DNA of 64,000 nucleotides, taken from positions 1-64,000 of the forward strand of contig NZ_JAUKWH010000013.1 of the NCBI RefSeq assembly GCF_030504625.1, read 5' to 3'. A program made the position numbers and the translations under genes. The DNA is from Neisseria sp. MVDL19-042950. Its GTDB lineage: Bacteria; Pseudomonadota; Gammaproteobacteria; Burkholderiales; Neisseriaceae. A model generated the notes under the pieces. The model saw nothing but the letters and a program-made list of their open reading frames with translations, had not been told where the DNA came from and ran no database searches. This document shows, one piece after another, positions 9,008 through 17,412 of this stretch (within the stretch, counting starts at the first letter, position 1; each line of letters starts with the position of its first letter).

Positions 9008-9700
9008 ATGAATACATCCTATCAAGTGATTTTTGAAAACAACGAGCGCTGGGCTGAAGAGAAAAAACGCCAAGACCCGCATTATTTTGAAAAGTTGGCA
9101 GAAACACAAATGCCCGAATATCTGTATATCGGCTGTTCCGACAGCCGTGTGGCCGCCGAAGAACTGATGGGCTTGGAGCCGGGTAAAGTATTTGTGCACC
9201 GCAACGTGGCCAATCTGGTTAACGGCATTGATTTGAATGCTTCTTCTGCCATTCAATATGCCGTTACCCATTTGAAAGTGAAGCATATTATTGTGTGCGG
9301 CCACTACAACTGCGGCGGTGTCCGTGCGGCCATGCTGCCTCAAGATTACGGTTTGATGAACCCGTGGTTACGCGGTATCCGTGATGTGTACCGTATCCAT
9401 CAGGAAGAGCTGGATCAAATTGAAAACGAAGACGACCGCTACAACCGTTTGGTTGAGTTGAACATTCAGGAACAATGCCTCAACGTGATCAAAATGCCCT
9501 GCGTGCAAGAGCGTTATGCCGAAGGCGGTTTGCCTGTCGTACACGGTTGGGTGTTTGATTTGCGTACAGGCCGTCTGAAAGATTTGAACATCGATTTGAC
9601 TTCTATTGTGAACGACATCCATAAAATTTACGACTTGACCGACAGTCAATGGGCAGTCAATTCGGAAATCGAAAATATGAAAAAAGTAGCCAACGGCTGA
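9008..9700 (+). CDS. can: Beta-class carbonic anhydrase
   Basis: 230 residues. It interconverts CO2 and bicarbonate. The zinc ligands of the beta class are present: Cys43 and Asp45 in IGCSDSR, His99 and Cys102 in GHYNCGG. The length matches E. coli Can. I choose the ATG at 9008, preceded by GAGAG, and reject an upstream extension of ~66 codons that reads through an uptake sequence. The next gene on the same strand is a SulP anion transporter, a common pairing that suggests bicarbonate uptake or CO2 fixation support. Confidence 0.95.
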   Translation: MNTSYQVIFENNERWAEEKKRQDPHYFEKLAETQMPEYLYIGCSDSRVAAEELMGLEPGKVFVHRNVANLVNGIDLNASSAIQYAVTHLKVKHIIVCGHYNCGGVRAAMLPQDYGLMNPWLRGIRDVYRIHQEELDQIENEDDRYNRLVELNIQEQCLNVIKMPCVQERYAEGGLPVVHGWVFDLRTGRLKDLNIDLTSIVNDIHKIYDLTDSQWAVNSEIENMKKVANG

Positions 9701-9735
9701 TAATCATTTCATCACACAACACACACTGATAGTAC

Positions 9736-9830
9736 AAATAAACTTATTTTTGATGCAAGGCGGCAGCCGCAGGGCCGTATGGGCGGTGCCGCAAGGCGCA
9801 GCAACGAGGCAGCAGAAATAAAGCTGATTT
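9736..9830. repeat. Possible small mobile repeat between can and the SulP gene
   Basis: A GC-rich core is bounded by imperfect inverted ends (AAATAAACTTATTT on the left; AAATAAAGCTGATTT on the right, which matches when complemented with a few mismatches). Similar end motifs are seen in the 24883-25029 element. It separates can from the transporter, 34 bases before the latter's start. Confidence 0.35.
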
Positions 9831-9864
9831 GCACCAGTTAGGAATATTGGGAGTATTTTTATTT

Positions 9865-11424
9865 ATGGATTCTATTAACAAACAAGGGGCGGGCGGCCTG
9901 CTGAAATCCAATTTTGCATCCGGCCTTGTGGTTTTTTTGGTCGCTTTGCCGTTGTGTATGGGCATCGCCCTGGCTTCCGGAGCGCCGCCTTTGTCGGGCA
10001 TCATTTCCGGTATCGTCGGCGGTATCGTAGTCGGCTTTTTAAGTACATCGCACATCAGCGTATCCGGCCCCGCCGCCGGTTTGGCCGCCATCATTTTGGC
10101 CGCCGTAACACAACTCGGTTCGTTTGAACTCTTTCTCTGCGCCGCTTTGGTAGCCGGCATTCTGCAACTGGCTTTGGGCTTTTTACGGGCGGGCAGTATC
10201 GCCGAATATATTCCGGCATCGGTCATCGAAGGCATGCTGGCAGGTATCGGCATCATCATTATTGCCAAGCAGCTGCCTTATGCGCTCGGCACCGGCGGCA
10301 GCATTACGGATGCGGACATTTTCAGCAACATCCACATGGGTTCCCTGTTGGTAGCGGCGGTGTCTATGGCCATTCTTATCGGCTGGGACAGCGTATCTGC
10401 ACTGAAAAAAATCAAAGTATTGCCTGCCGCCCTGATTGCCGTGGCTGCCGGTATTGTGATGAACCAGATTTTTATCGCCACCGGAAGCAGCTTGGCAATT
10501 CCGGCCGGCCAATTGGTACAGCTGCCCATTCCGCAAACTGCCGCCGAATTTGCCAATCTGATTACTTTCCCTGATTTTTCGGGTTTTACCAACAGTTATG
10601 TATGGATAACCGGTATTACCATTGCCATCGTAGCTTCTATCGAAACCTTGTTGTGTATCGAAGCATCAGACCGCTTGGACACCCGCCGCCGTATCACCGA
10701 CACCAATCAGGAACTGCGCGCCCAAGGCATAGGCAATATCGCCTGCGCGTTAATCGGCGGCTTACCGATGACTTCCGTTATCGTGCGTTCTTCAGCCAAT
10801 GCCGATGCAGGTGCCACGCATAAATTGTCTGCGATTATCCACGGTGTTTTACTGCTGGTGTGCGTGCTGGCGATTCCGGTTGTGCTGAACAAAATTCCGC
10901 TGGCTACGCTGGCCGCCGTATTGCTGCTGGTAGGTTACAAACTTGCCAAGCCCGCTACCATCATGCATTTCTGGCACAAAGGGCTGTATCAGTTTATTCC
11001 GTTTATCGCCACCATGATTGCCGTGGTATCGCTCGACCTGCTCAAAGGTGTGGGCATCGGCTTGGCTATCAGCGTATTCTTCATTTTGCAGGCCAACATG
11101 AAACGCGCCTACTACCTCAACCGCGAGGAATTGGCCAATGCCGAAGAAATCACGCTGGATTTGGCTGAAGAAGTGTCGTTCCTCAATAAGGCGGCCATTA
11201 AGAAAACCCTGAAAAACGTGCGCCCGCATTCGAAGATTACAATTAATGCCGAACGCTCTTCCTATATCGCCAGCGACGTTTTGGAGCTGATTGAAGACTT
11301 TGCCAACATCTTCGCCAAAGAACACGACATCGACGTGATTCTGAAAGGTTTCAAACCGCAATACGACGAAGAAGGCAGCAACTACCATTCACATGTGCGT
11401 GTCGCCCATAGAAGCACGATTTAA
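9865..11424 (+). CDS. SulP-family anion (probably bicarbonate) transporter
   Basis: A 519-residue polytopic transporter. The first ~410 residues give the SulP core (GLVVFLVALPLCMGIALASGAPP, then SGPAAGLAAI in TM3), and the last ~100 residues form a cytoplasmic STAS-like domain. SulP proteins move sulfate, bicarbonate or other anions by proton or sodium coupling. Its position after carbonic anhydrase argues for bicarbonate, as with BicA-like proteins, but this is inference. I take the ATG at 9865, with GGGAG upstream, over a TTG at 9829 whose extra 12 residues lie within the repeat element. Confidence 0.9.
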   Translation: MDSINKQGAGGLLKSNFASGLVVFLVALPLCMGIALASGAPPLSGIISGIVGGIVVGFLSTSHISVSGPAAGLAAIILAAVTQLGSFELFLCAALVAGILQLALGFLRAGSIAEYIPASVIEGMLAGIGIIIIAKQLPYALGTGGSITDADIFSNIHMGSLLVAAVSMAILIGWDSVSALKKIKVLPAALIAVAAGIVMNQIFIATGSSLAIPAGQLVQLPIPQTAAEFANLITFPDFSGFTNSYVWITGITIAIVASIETLLCIEASDRLDTRRRITDTNQELRAQGIGNIACALIGGLPMTSVIVRSSANADAGATHKLSAIIHGVLLLVCVLAIPVVLNKIPLATLAAVLLLVGYKLAKPATIMHFWHKGLYQFIPFIATMIAVVSLDLLKGVGIGLAISVFFILQANMKRAYYLNREELANAEEITLDLAEEVSFLNKAAIKKTLKNVRPHSKITINAERSSYIASDVLELIEDFANIFAKEHDIDVILKGFKPQYDEEGSNYHSHVRVAHRSTI

Positions 11425-11456
11425 ACATGAAAAGCCGTAAGCTGCTTGACGTTTGA

Positions 11457-11493
11457 AGAGGCCGTCTGAAAAGCATTTTTCAGACGGCCTCTT
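11457..11493. terminator. DNA uptake sequence inverted pair
   Basis: A perfect uptake-sequence stem between the convergent SulP and sitD genes. Confidence 0.85.
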
Positions 11494-11519
11494 CCCATTC
11501 ACTTCATTCTGCTAAACAG

Positions 11520-12347
11520 CTATAAACTCTCCCGCAATTTGGAATACCCCAACGCACACAAAAACAGCGCCGCCTGCAACAAAATAATCACCGGCCCTGT
11601 GGCGGCATCGAGGTGGTAGCTCAGTATCGTGCCGGCCAAACCGGTGATAACGGAGCACGCCACCACGATAACCATCATGCGGTCGAAACGGTGGGTCAGC
11701 AGGGAGGCGGTGATGCCGGGCGAAATCAGCATGGCAATCACCAACACCACGCCCGCCACCTGTATCGCGCTGATGATGGTCAGCGCCAGCAGAATCAGCA
11801 GCCCGTAGTGGAGAACGCGGGGCGGCAAGCCGACGATGCGTGCTTGTACGGGGTCGAAACAATACAGCATCAAATCCCTTTTTTTCAGCATCACCACCAC
11901 GAAGACGATGGTGCAGATAATCAGCGTGCGGATCAGCTCTTCATAGCTCACGCCGAGGATGTTGCCGAACAAAATATGCGTAAGGTGCTGATCGGTTTCC
12001 ACTTTGGTAAACAAAACCAAACCGAAAGCAAACATGCCCGAAAACACGATGCCCATCACCGTATCTTCTTTCAGACGGCTGTTGTTTTTCAGATAGCCCA
12101 CACCCACGGCGCAGGCCAGCCCGGAAACGAATGCGCCCACCACCAGCGGAATGCCGGTAACGAAGGCAACAATGATGCCGGGCAGCACGGCATGGGAAAT
12201 GGCATCACCCATCAGCGACCAGCCTTTCAGCACCAGATAGCAGGACAAAATGCCGCACACCACCGATACGATCAGCGCGGTAAACAGCGCATATTGCATA
12301 AAAGGCAGAGACAGCGGCTCGACAAACCAATTGATGATGTCAGACAT
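11520..12347 (-). CDS. Mn/Fe ABC transporter permease (SitD-like)
   Basis: 275 residues, ABC-3 family permease with about eight membrane segments (FTALIVSVVCGILSCYLVLKGWSLMGDAISHAVLPG is the typical opening). It forms the transmembrane channel together with the neighbouring permease. The ATG at 12347 has AAGGAG upstream and overlaps the end of the preceding permease gene by 8 bases, indicating translational coupling. A longer reading from 12371 would lie wholly in the upstream gene. Last gene of the operon, followed by an uptake-sequence terminator. Confidence 0.88.
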   Translation of the reverse strand: MSDIINWFVEPLSLPFMQYALFTALIVSVVCGILSCYLVLKGWSLMGDAISHAVLPGIIVAFVTGIPLVVGAFVSGLACAVGVGYLKNNSRLKEDTVMGIVFSGMFAFGLVLFTKVETDQHLTHILFGNILGVSYEELIRTLIICTIVFVVVMLKKRDLMLYCFDPVQARIVGLPPRVLHYGLLILLALTIISAIQVAGVVLVIAMLISPGITASLLTHRFDRMMVIVVACSVITGLAGTILSYHLDAATGPVIILLQAALFLCALGYSKLRESL

Positions 12348-13203
12348 GTTCCGCTTCTCCTTGTGCCGCAACGGCTTGTTTCTGTTTCAGCAATCCGTAT
12401 TTGGGCGCGAAGATAAAGGCCAGCAGAAAGAGCGCCGTTTGCAGGCAGACGATGATGCCGCCGGTGGCACCGTCGAGAAAATAGCTGGCATACGCGCCGA
12501 TGCCGCCGGTAAAAAAGCCCAACGCTACGGCGATGCCCACCAGCTTGCTGAATTTGTCGGTGAGCAGATAAGCGGTGGCACCCGGGGTAATCACCATGGC
12601 AATCACCAGCACCGCGCCCACGGTTTGCAGCGCGGCCACCACGCAGGCGCTGAGCAGGGTGAAAAACAGGATTTTATAGCGCAGCGGCGACAAACCCACG
12701 GCAACGGCCTGTGTTTCGTCGAAAAACACCAGCAGCAGGTTTTTCCAAAACAGCAATAAAAAAGCCAAACACACCGCCATGATGATGCCTACCTGAAAAA
12801 CATCTTCGTCGGCAATCCCTAAAATATTGCCCAACACGATTTCCTGCACGTTGACGGCGGTGGGATTGATGGAAACGATAAACAGGCCGAGCGCGAAAAA
12901 CGTGGTGAAAATAAAGCCGATGATGGCATCTTCCTTCAATTTGCTTACCGCTTTGATCCACAAAATCGCCAAGGCCGCCAAGATGCCCGAGATAAAAGCC
13001 CCCACCGAATAAGGCAGGGAGAGCGAATAAGTGATGGCCACGCCGGGCACCACCGAATGCGACAAGGCATCGCCGATTAACGACCAGCCTTTGAGCATCA
13101 GATAAGCCGACAAAAACGCACATATCCCACCCACGGCGGCGCTGATGACCACGGCTTTGACCATATACTCGTAAGCGAGCGGCTCCAGTAATACGTCCAG
13201 CAT
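12340..13203 (-). CDS. Mn/Fe ABC transporter permease (SitC-like)
   Basis: 287 residues, second ABC-3 family permease, similar in layout to the adjacent one (LMLKGWSLIGDALSHSVVPGVA, later GAVLVIAMVITPGATAYLL). Two different permeases in one operon are typical of SitABCD/YfeABCD/TroABCD systems and distinguish it from the single-permease MntABC or ZnuABC. It starts 3 bases after the ATPase gene ends. Confidence 0.88.
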   Translation of the reverse strand: MLDVLLEPLAYEYMVKAVVISAAVGGICAFLSAYLMLKGWSLIGDALSHSVVPGVAITYSLSLPYSVGAFISGILAALAILWIKAVSKLKEDAIIGFIFTTFFALGLFIVSINPTAVNVQEIVLGNILGIADEDVFQVGIIMAVCLAFLLLFWKNLLLVFFDETQAVAVGLSPLRYKILFFTLLSACVVAALQTVGAVLVIAMVITPGATAYLLTDKFSKLVGIAVALGFFTGGIGAYASYFLDGATGGIIVCLQTALFLLAFIFAPKYGLLKQKQAVAAQGEAEHV

Positions 13204-13206
13204 GGT

Positions 13207-14136
13207 TCAGCCCTCTTTGCCGTTTTCCGTCGGCGTTTGCCCGGCTTCTTCGTCGCGGCTGCCGGCATATTTCGCCGCCGACGCGGGCGGGTCGATTTTG
13301 GTTTTGCCGTAGAACACGGCCGGACGCTCGTCGTCGGTCAATACCGTTACGGCGCGTTTGTCTTCATCTTCATGCAGATCGCTGCCGGCAAGCTGGAAGT
13401 GGCGCAACACGCCGCCGAAAGCATGTTCGAGATTATGTTGGTTGAACGTCGATTCGGTTGTGCCCGCTGCCAGCACGGTGCGGTTGATCATCACTACGCG
13501 GTCGCAAAAGTCGGGCACAACGCCCAGATTGTGTGTCGATACCAAAATCAGACGGCCTTCCGCACGCAACTGGCCGAGAAGATCCATAATCATGTTTTCG
13601 GTTTTTACGTCCACGCCCGTAAACGGTTCGTCCAGCAGAATCACCTTACTGTCTTGCGCCAACGCGCGGGCAAGGAAAACGCGTTTTTTCTGGCCGCCGG
13701 AAAGTTCGCCAATTTGCCGTTCGGCAAGATGGGCGATGTCGACGCGTTCCATGGCCGTCTGAACTTGCTGCTTATCCGTTTTACTCGGAATGCGCAGCAT
13801 ATTCATATAGCCGTAACGCCCCTGCATCACCACATCGTAAACCGAAACGGGAAACTGCCAATCCACTTCTTCACTCTGCGGCACATAAGATACGAGATTG
13901 CTTTGCAGCGCCTTGGCGATGGGCAGCCCGCACAGGCGGATATCGCCTTTGCGCGGCTTGAGCAAACCCATCAGGCTTTTGAACAAAGTGGATTTGCCGC
14001 TGCCGTTCACGCCCACCAGCGCACAGGTCATGCCGCCTTCCAAATCCAGCGAAAAGTCATAAATGGCCGTGTGGCCGTTGTTGTAGCGCACGGTAACGTC
14101 GTTAACGTGAATCGAAGCAGCGTTGGCAAGCATCAT
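13207..14136 (-). CDS. Mn/Fe ABC transporter ATPase (SitB-like)
   Basis: 309 residues. It powers import by ATP hydrolysis. Walker [10 protein letters not shown] (about residues 42-50), Q-loop, signature LSGGQ, Walker B VILLDEP and the switch His in VSTHNLG are all intact. The last ~60 residues extend beyond the usual ATPase end and are hydrophilic and low in complexity. Start and preceding stop overlap as TAATG; a second ATG follows at once, so either may be used. Confidence 0.92.
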   Translation of the reverse strand: MMLANAASIHVNDVTVRYNNGHTAIYDFSLDLEGGMTCALVGVNGSGKSTLFKSLMGLLKPRKGDIRLCGLPIAKALQSNLVSYVPQSEEVDWQFPVSVYDVVMQGRYGYMNMLRIPSKTDKQQVQTAMERVDIAHLAERQIGELSGGQKKRVFLARALAQDSKVILLDEPFTGVDVKTENMIMDLLGQLRAEGRLILVSTHNLGVVPDFCDRVVMINRTVLAAGTTESTFNQHNLEHAFGGVLRHFQLAGSDLHEDEDKRAVTVLTDDERPAVFYGKTKIDPPASAAKYAGSRDEEAGQTPTENGKEG

Positions 14137-15017
14137 TATTTTCCGAATCCTTTGACAATCGTTGATACCGTCGTATTCAGCAGGTCGGCATAAGTCGGCA
14201 CCGGGCCGTTTTTGGCGGAAAGCGAATCCACATACAATACGCCGCCGTATTTGGCACCGGTTTCCTTAGCCACCTGCTGCATCGGCTTGGGCGAAATGGT
14301 ACTTTCGCTAAACACTACCGGAATTTTGTTTTTGCGCACCACCTCGATTACTTTGCGCACTTGCTGCGGCGTGCCTTGCTGCTCGGCATTAATCGGCCAC
14401 AAATACACTTCTTTGAAGCCATAGTCCTTCGCCAGATAGCTGAACGCACCTTCGCTGCTTACCAAGAAACGCTGGTTTTGCGGCACCTGCATCAGTTTGG
14501 CGCGCAAAGGTTTGTCGAGCTGTTTGATTTTGCTGCTGTATGCCGCCGCATTTTTGGCGTACACCGCCGCATTTTTCGGGTCGTGTTTCGCCAAAGCGTT
14601 TTTGATGTTTTCGATATAAACCAAAGCATTGCTGGTCGACATCCAAGCATGGGGATTGGGCGTATCTTTATAAGGCCCTTCGTGAATCGACATCGGCGTG
14701 ATGCCTTTGGTTACCACCACCGCCGGTTTGTTTTTCACATTTTGGAAGAAGCGTTCAAACCAGCGTTCCAGATTCAAACCGTTCCACAACACCAAATCGG
14801 CCGACTGCGCTTTAGCGATATCCTGCGGCGTGGGCTGATAATCGTGAATTTCCGCTCCCGGTTTGGTAATCGACTCCACCGTGGCCGCATCGCCTGCTAC
14901 GTTTTGCGCGATGTCCTGAATCACGGTAAACGTAGTTACTACTTTAAATTTCGCATAAGCGGGTGATACTGCCAAAACGGTTAAAAACAAACATGTTGCT
15001 GTAACTAAACGACGCAT
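14136..15017 (-). CDS. Mn/Fe ABC transporter substrate-binding protein (SitA-like)
   Basis: 293 residues, cluster A-I periplasmic metal-binding protein. Signal peptide ~1-22 (cleavage after PAYA), no lipobox. Ligands expected for Mn/Fe/Zn proteins are visible: His in [11 protein letters not shown], His in NPHAWMS, Glu in [14 protein letters not shown] and Asp in YVDSLS. The absence of a His-rich loop argues against zinc-specific ZnuA. I choose the ATG at 15017, preceded by AGGAGA at 7 bases, rather than a 37-codon upstream extension. First gene of the sitABCD-type operon. Confidence 0.9.
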   Translation of the reverse strand: MRRLVTATCLFLTVLAVSPAYAKFKVVTTFTVIQDIAQNVAGDAATVESITKPGAEIHDYQPTPQDIAKAQSADLVLWNGLNLERWFERFFQNVKNKPAVVVTKGITPMSIHEGPYKDTPNPHAWMSTSNALVYIENIKNALAKHDPKNAAVYAKNAAAYSSKIKQLDKPLRAKLMQVPQNQRFLVSSEGAFSYLAKDYGFKEVYLWPINAEQQGTPQQVRKVIEVVRKNKIPVVFSESTISPKPMQQVAKETGAKYGGVLYVDSLSAKNGPVPTYADLLNTTVSTIVKGFGK

Positions 15018-15092
15018 AATAGATTCTCCTGCCAATATGAATAGAATAATTAAGCAGCAGACGGATAAAGCGTATCTGCCAACCGTTTTCAT

Positions 15093-15115
15093 ATTATCAA
15101 TAATGAGAACTATTT
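15093..15115 (-). promoter_or_regulatory. Fur-like operator upstream of the sitABCD-type operon
   Basis: The segment TTATCAATAATGAGAACTAT resembles the Fur 7-1-7 consensus; the central part matches 10 of 13 positions of AATGATAATCATT. It lies about 80 bases before the sitA start. An MntR-type site cannot be excluded. Confidence 0.45.
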
Positions 15116-15256
15116 TCAACAATAGCATAAATCATACAGCTATCCGATTAACAAAAGCTATCAACTGATTAGCCGTATGTTCTCCGCTTCGCACTCAAAC
15201 CGCATAAACAAACCGCTAAACCGTTATTCCCCATACAGAAAAACAGCAGGCAGGGT

Positions 15257-15262
15257 TATAAT
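15257..15262 (+). promoter_or_regulatory. Likely -10 element for avtA
   Basis: A perfect TATAAT lies 34 bases before the avtA start codon; the -35 region at 17-base spacing is poor. Confidence 0.4.
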
Positions 15263-15296
15263 CCTTTTCATCTCGATATAAAAAAGGAACCCTGCC

Positions 15297-16592
15297 ATGC
15301 AATTCTCCGCTTTCGGCCAAAAATTCACCCGCAACAGCGGCATTCTGCAATTGATGGACGATTTGGGCAAAGCGCTCAACAGCGACAAACCCGTCAACAT
15401 GCTCGGCGGCGGCAATCCTGCGCGTATCGGCGAAATCAACCGCGTTTACAGGCAAGTGCTGCAAGAGTTGGTCGATAACGAAGCCGCCGTAGAAAGCATA
15501 GGAAACTATTCCACCCCGCAGGGCGATGCCGGTTTGATCAATACGCTGGTCGAGTTTTTCAACCGCGAATACGGCTGGGGCATCACGGCCGACAATATCG
15601 TCTTAACCAACGGTTCGCAAAACGCCTTTTTCTATCTCTTCAACCTCTTCGGCGGACGCTTCGACGAAAACGGCGGCAGCACCGACAAATCCATCCTGCT
15701 GCCGCTCGCGCCCGAATACGTCGGCTATGCCGATGCACATGTAGAAGGCAAACATTTCATCTCCGTCGCGCCGCATATCGAAGAAGTCGAGCACGAAGGC
15801 GAGAGCGGCTTCTACAAATACCGCGTCGATTTCGAAGCACTGGAAAACCTGCCCGAACTGAAAGCCGGCAAAATCGGCGCCATCTGCTGCTCGCGCCCCA
15901 CCAACCCCACCGGCAACGTCCTCACCGACGACGAAATGGCGCGTCTCGACAAGCTGGCGCAAGAGCACAGCATTCCGTTGATTATCGACAACGCTTACGG
16001 CATGCCTTTCCCCAACATCATTTACAGCAAAGCCACCCTGACTTGGCACGACAATATCATTCTCTGCTTCAGCTTATCCAAAATCGGCCTGCCCGGCGTG
16101 CGCACCGGCATCATCGTCGCCAGCCCTGAAGTCGTGAAAGCCGTTACCGCCTTGAACGCAATTGTGAACCTTGCGCCTACCCGCTTCGGTGCCGCCGTCG
16201 CCACGCCGCTGCTGCGCGACGGCCGTCTGAAAACCCTCTCCGATACCGTGGTGCAGCCGTTTTACCGCAAGCAGGCCGCCCTCGCCGTGTCGCTGCTGAA
16301 AAAAGAGCTGGCCGGCTATCCGATGAAAATCCACAAACCCGAAGGCGCGATTTTCCTGTGGCTGTGGTTTGAAGGGCTGCCGGTTTCCTCGCAAACCCTC
16401 TACGAACGCCTGAAAGCCGCCGGCACGCTGATTATTCCGAGCGAACACTTCTTCGTCGGCCTCGATACCGCCAACTACCGCCATGCCCACGAATGTATCC
16501 GCATGAGCATCGCGCAAGACGAAGAAACCCTGCGCAAAGGCATCGCCGCCATCGGCGAAACCGTGCGGGCGGTTTACGACGAAGCACGCTGA
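15297..16592 (+). CDS. avtA: Valine-pyruvate aminotransferase
   Basis: 431 residues, a PLP-dependent class I/II aminotransferase of the AvtA type (E. coli enzyme 417 residues). It transfers the amino group between valine and pyruvate or alanine, linking alanine and branched-chain metabolism. Typical segments are LTNGSQNAFFYLFNLFGG, CSRPTNPTGNVLTDDE, the IDNAYG Asp/Tyr pair that contacts PLP, and FSLSKIGLPGVRTGI with the Schiff-base Lys. The ATG at 15297 follows AAAGGA. Terminated by an uptake-sequence hairpin. Confidence 0.93.
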   Translation: MQFSAFGQKFTRNSGILQLMDDLGKALNSDKPVNMLGGGNPARIGEINRVYRQVLQELVDNEAAVESIGNYSTPQGDAGLINTLVEFFNREYGWGITADNIVLTNGSQNAFFYLFNLFGGRFDENGGSTDKSILLPLAPEYVGYADAHVEGKHFISVAPHIEEVEHEGESGFYKYRVDFEALENLPELKAGKIGAICCSRPTNPTGNVLTDDEMARLDKLAQEHSIPLIIDNAYGMPFPNIIYSKATLTWHDNIILCFSLSKIGLPGVRTGIIVASPEVVKAVTALNAIVNLAPTRFGAAVATPLLRDGRLKTLSDTVVQPFYRKQAALAVSLLKKELAGYPMKIHKPEGAIFLWLWFEGLPVSSQTLYERLKAAGTLIIPSEHFFVGLDTANYRHAHECIRMSIAQDEETLRKGIAAIGETVRAVYDEAR

Positions 16593-16613
16593 AATTTTTT
16601 TGCGCATAGGTGG

Positions 16614-16650
16614 GAGGCCGTCTGAAAAATATTGTTCAGACGGCCTTTTT
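16614..16650 (+). terminator. DNA uptake sequence inverted pair after avtA
   Basis: A facing pair with a T run, 22 bases past the avtA stop. Confidence 0.85.
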
Positions 16651-16799
16651 CCGTTTCCTAATTTTCCACTAACTCTTTGCTTTTAATATATAGTCGGAAA
16701 ACCGGCCGGCGGCACACAGCAAGAAACCGCAAACGGCGCGGATATCCGGTTTTCCGGCCATGCACCGCCTCTCGGCGAAATTCCATTTAAGGAGTAACC

Positions 16800-17138
16800 A
16801 TGATCACCACACGCAAAATTTTCAACGGCATAGCGTTTCTCGCCGCTTTGTCGGTTGTCGGCGGTGCGCTTATCGCCGCCTTCTCTTTCGGCTTGTTCGC
16901 CCCCGTTTCAGGTAAAGAAGCGGCTGCCAACGCCGTGGCGCAAACCGGCGGTTACGCCAAAGAAGTGGAGTTTGAATACGACTACCACACCGGCGGCCGT
17001 TACGAAGTGGAAGTGTTGGCCGACGGTTTGAAGCACAAAGTTATCGTTGATGCCGACGACGGCAAAGTCTTAGGCGTTCACACCAAAGGCCACAAAAAAT
17101 ACCACTATCACAGCAATAATATGCCGGTGCAAATGTAA
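16800..17138 (+). CDS. Membrane-anchored PepSY-domain protein
   Basis: 112 residues: one N-terminal hydrophobic segment (about 10-35), then a periplasmic PepSY-like half (EAAANAVAQTGGYAKEVEFEYD, then YEVEVLADGLKHKVIVDADDGKVLG). PepSY modules usually inhibit proteases or take part in cell-envelope redox and iron processes; here the role is unknown. The His-rich tail (HTKGHKKYHYHS) could bind metal. ATG at 16800 with AAGGAG upstream. The leader contains an inverted repeat (16696-16705 with 16746-16755). Confidence 0.75.
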   Translation: MITTRKIFNGIAFLAALSVVGGALIAAFSFGLFAPVSGKEAAANAVAQTGGYAKEVEFEYDYHTGGRYEVEVLADGLKHKVIVDADDGKVLGVHTKGHKKYHYHSNNMPVQM

Positions 17139-17164
17139 GCCCGCATAAGCGGCACCACACCTTA

Positions 17165-17206
17165 GAGGCCGTCTGAAAAACCGTTTGCCGTTTTTCAGAC
17201 GGCCTC
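17165..17206 (+). terminator. DNA uptake sequence inverted pair
   Basis: An extended stem (uptake sequence plus neighbouring bases) after the PepSY gene. Confidence 0.85.
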
Positions 17207-17207
17207 A

Positions 17208-17348
17208 AGACCTTTTCAAAACCCTCAGATGTGGATGCAGTTCAAGGCGTAGCAGCACAGCGAGTGCAGACATATCACACGATAGGCAAACGAGCGAGCA
17301 GCGCACAACGCAGAAATGCGCCGCAGATGAGGGTTTTGCAAAGGTCTC
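17208..17348. mobile_element. Small MITE-like element with IS5-type ends
   Basis: About 140 bases, non-coding. Ends AGACCTTTTCAAAACCCTCA (17209 on) and, on the other strand, AGACCTTTGCAAAACCCTCA (from 17346 back) are near-identical inverted repeats. They resemble the GAGACCTTTGCAAAA termini I recall for IS1106-like members of the IS5 family in Neisseria. No transposase remains. It sits 65 bases before the dnaE start, so it may shape the dnaE promoter. Confidence 0.6.
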
Positions 17349-17412
17349 GGCCTAATTCTTGCCCCAAACCCTGCTACAATACGCCTTTATTTCCGCCGCA
17401 CATTTTCCCGCC

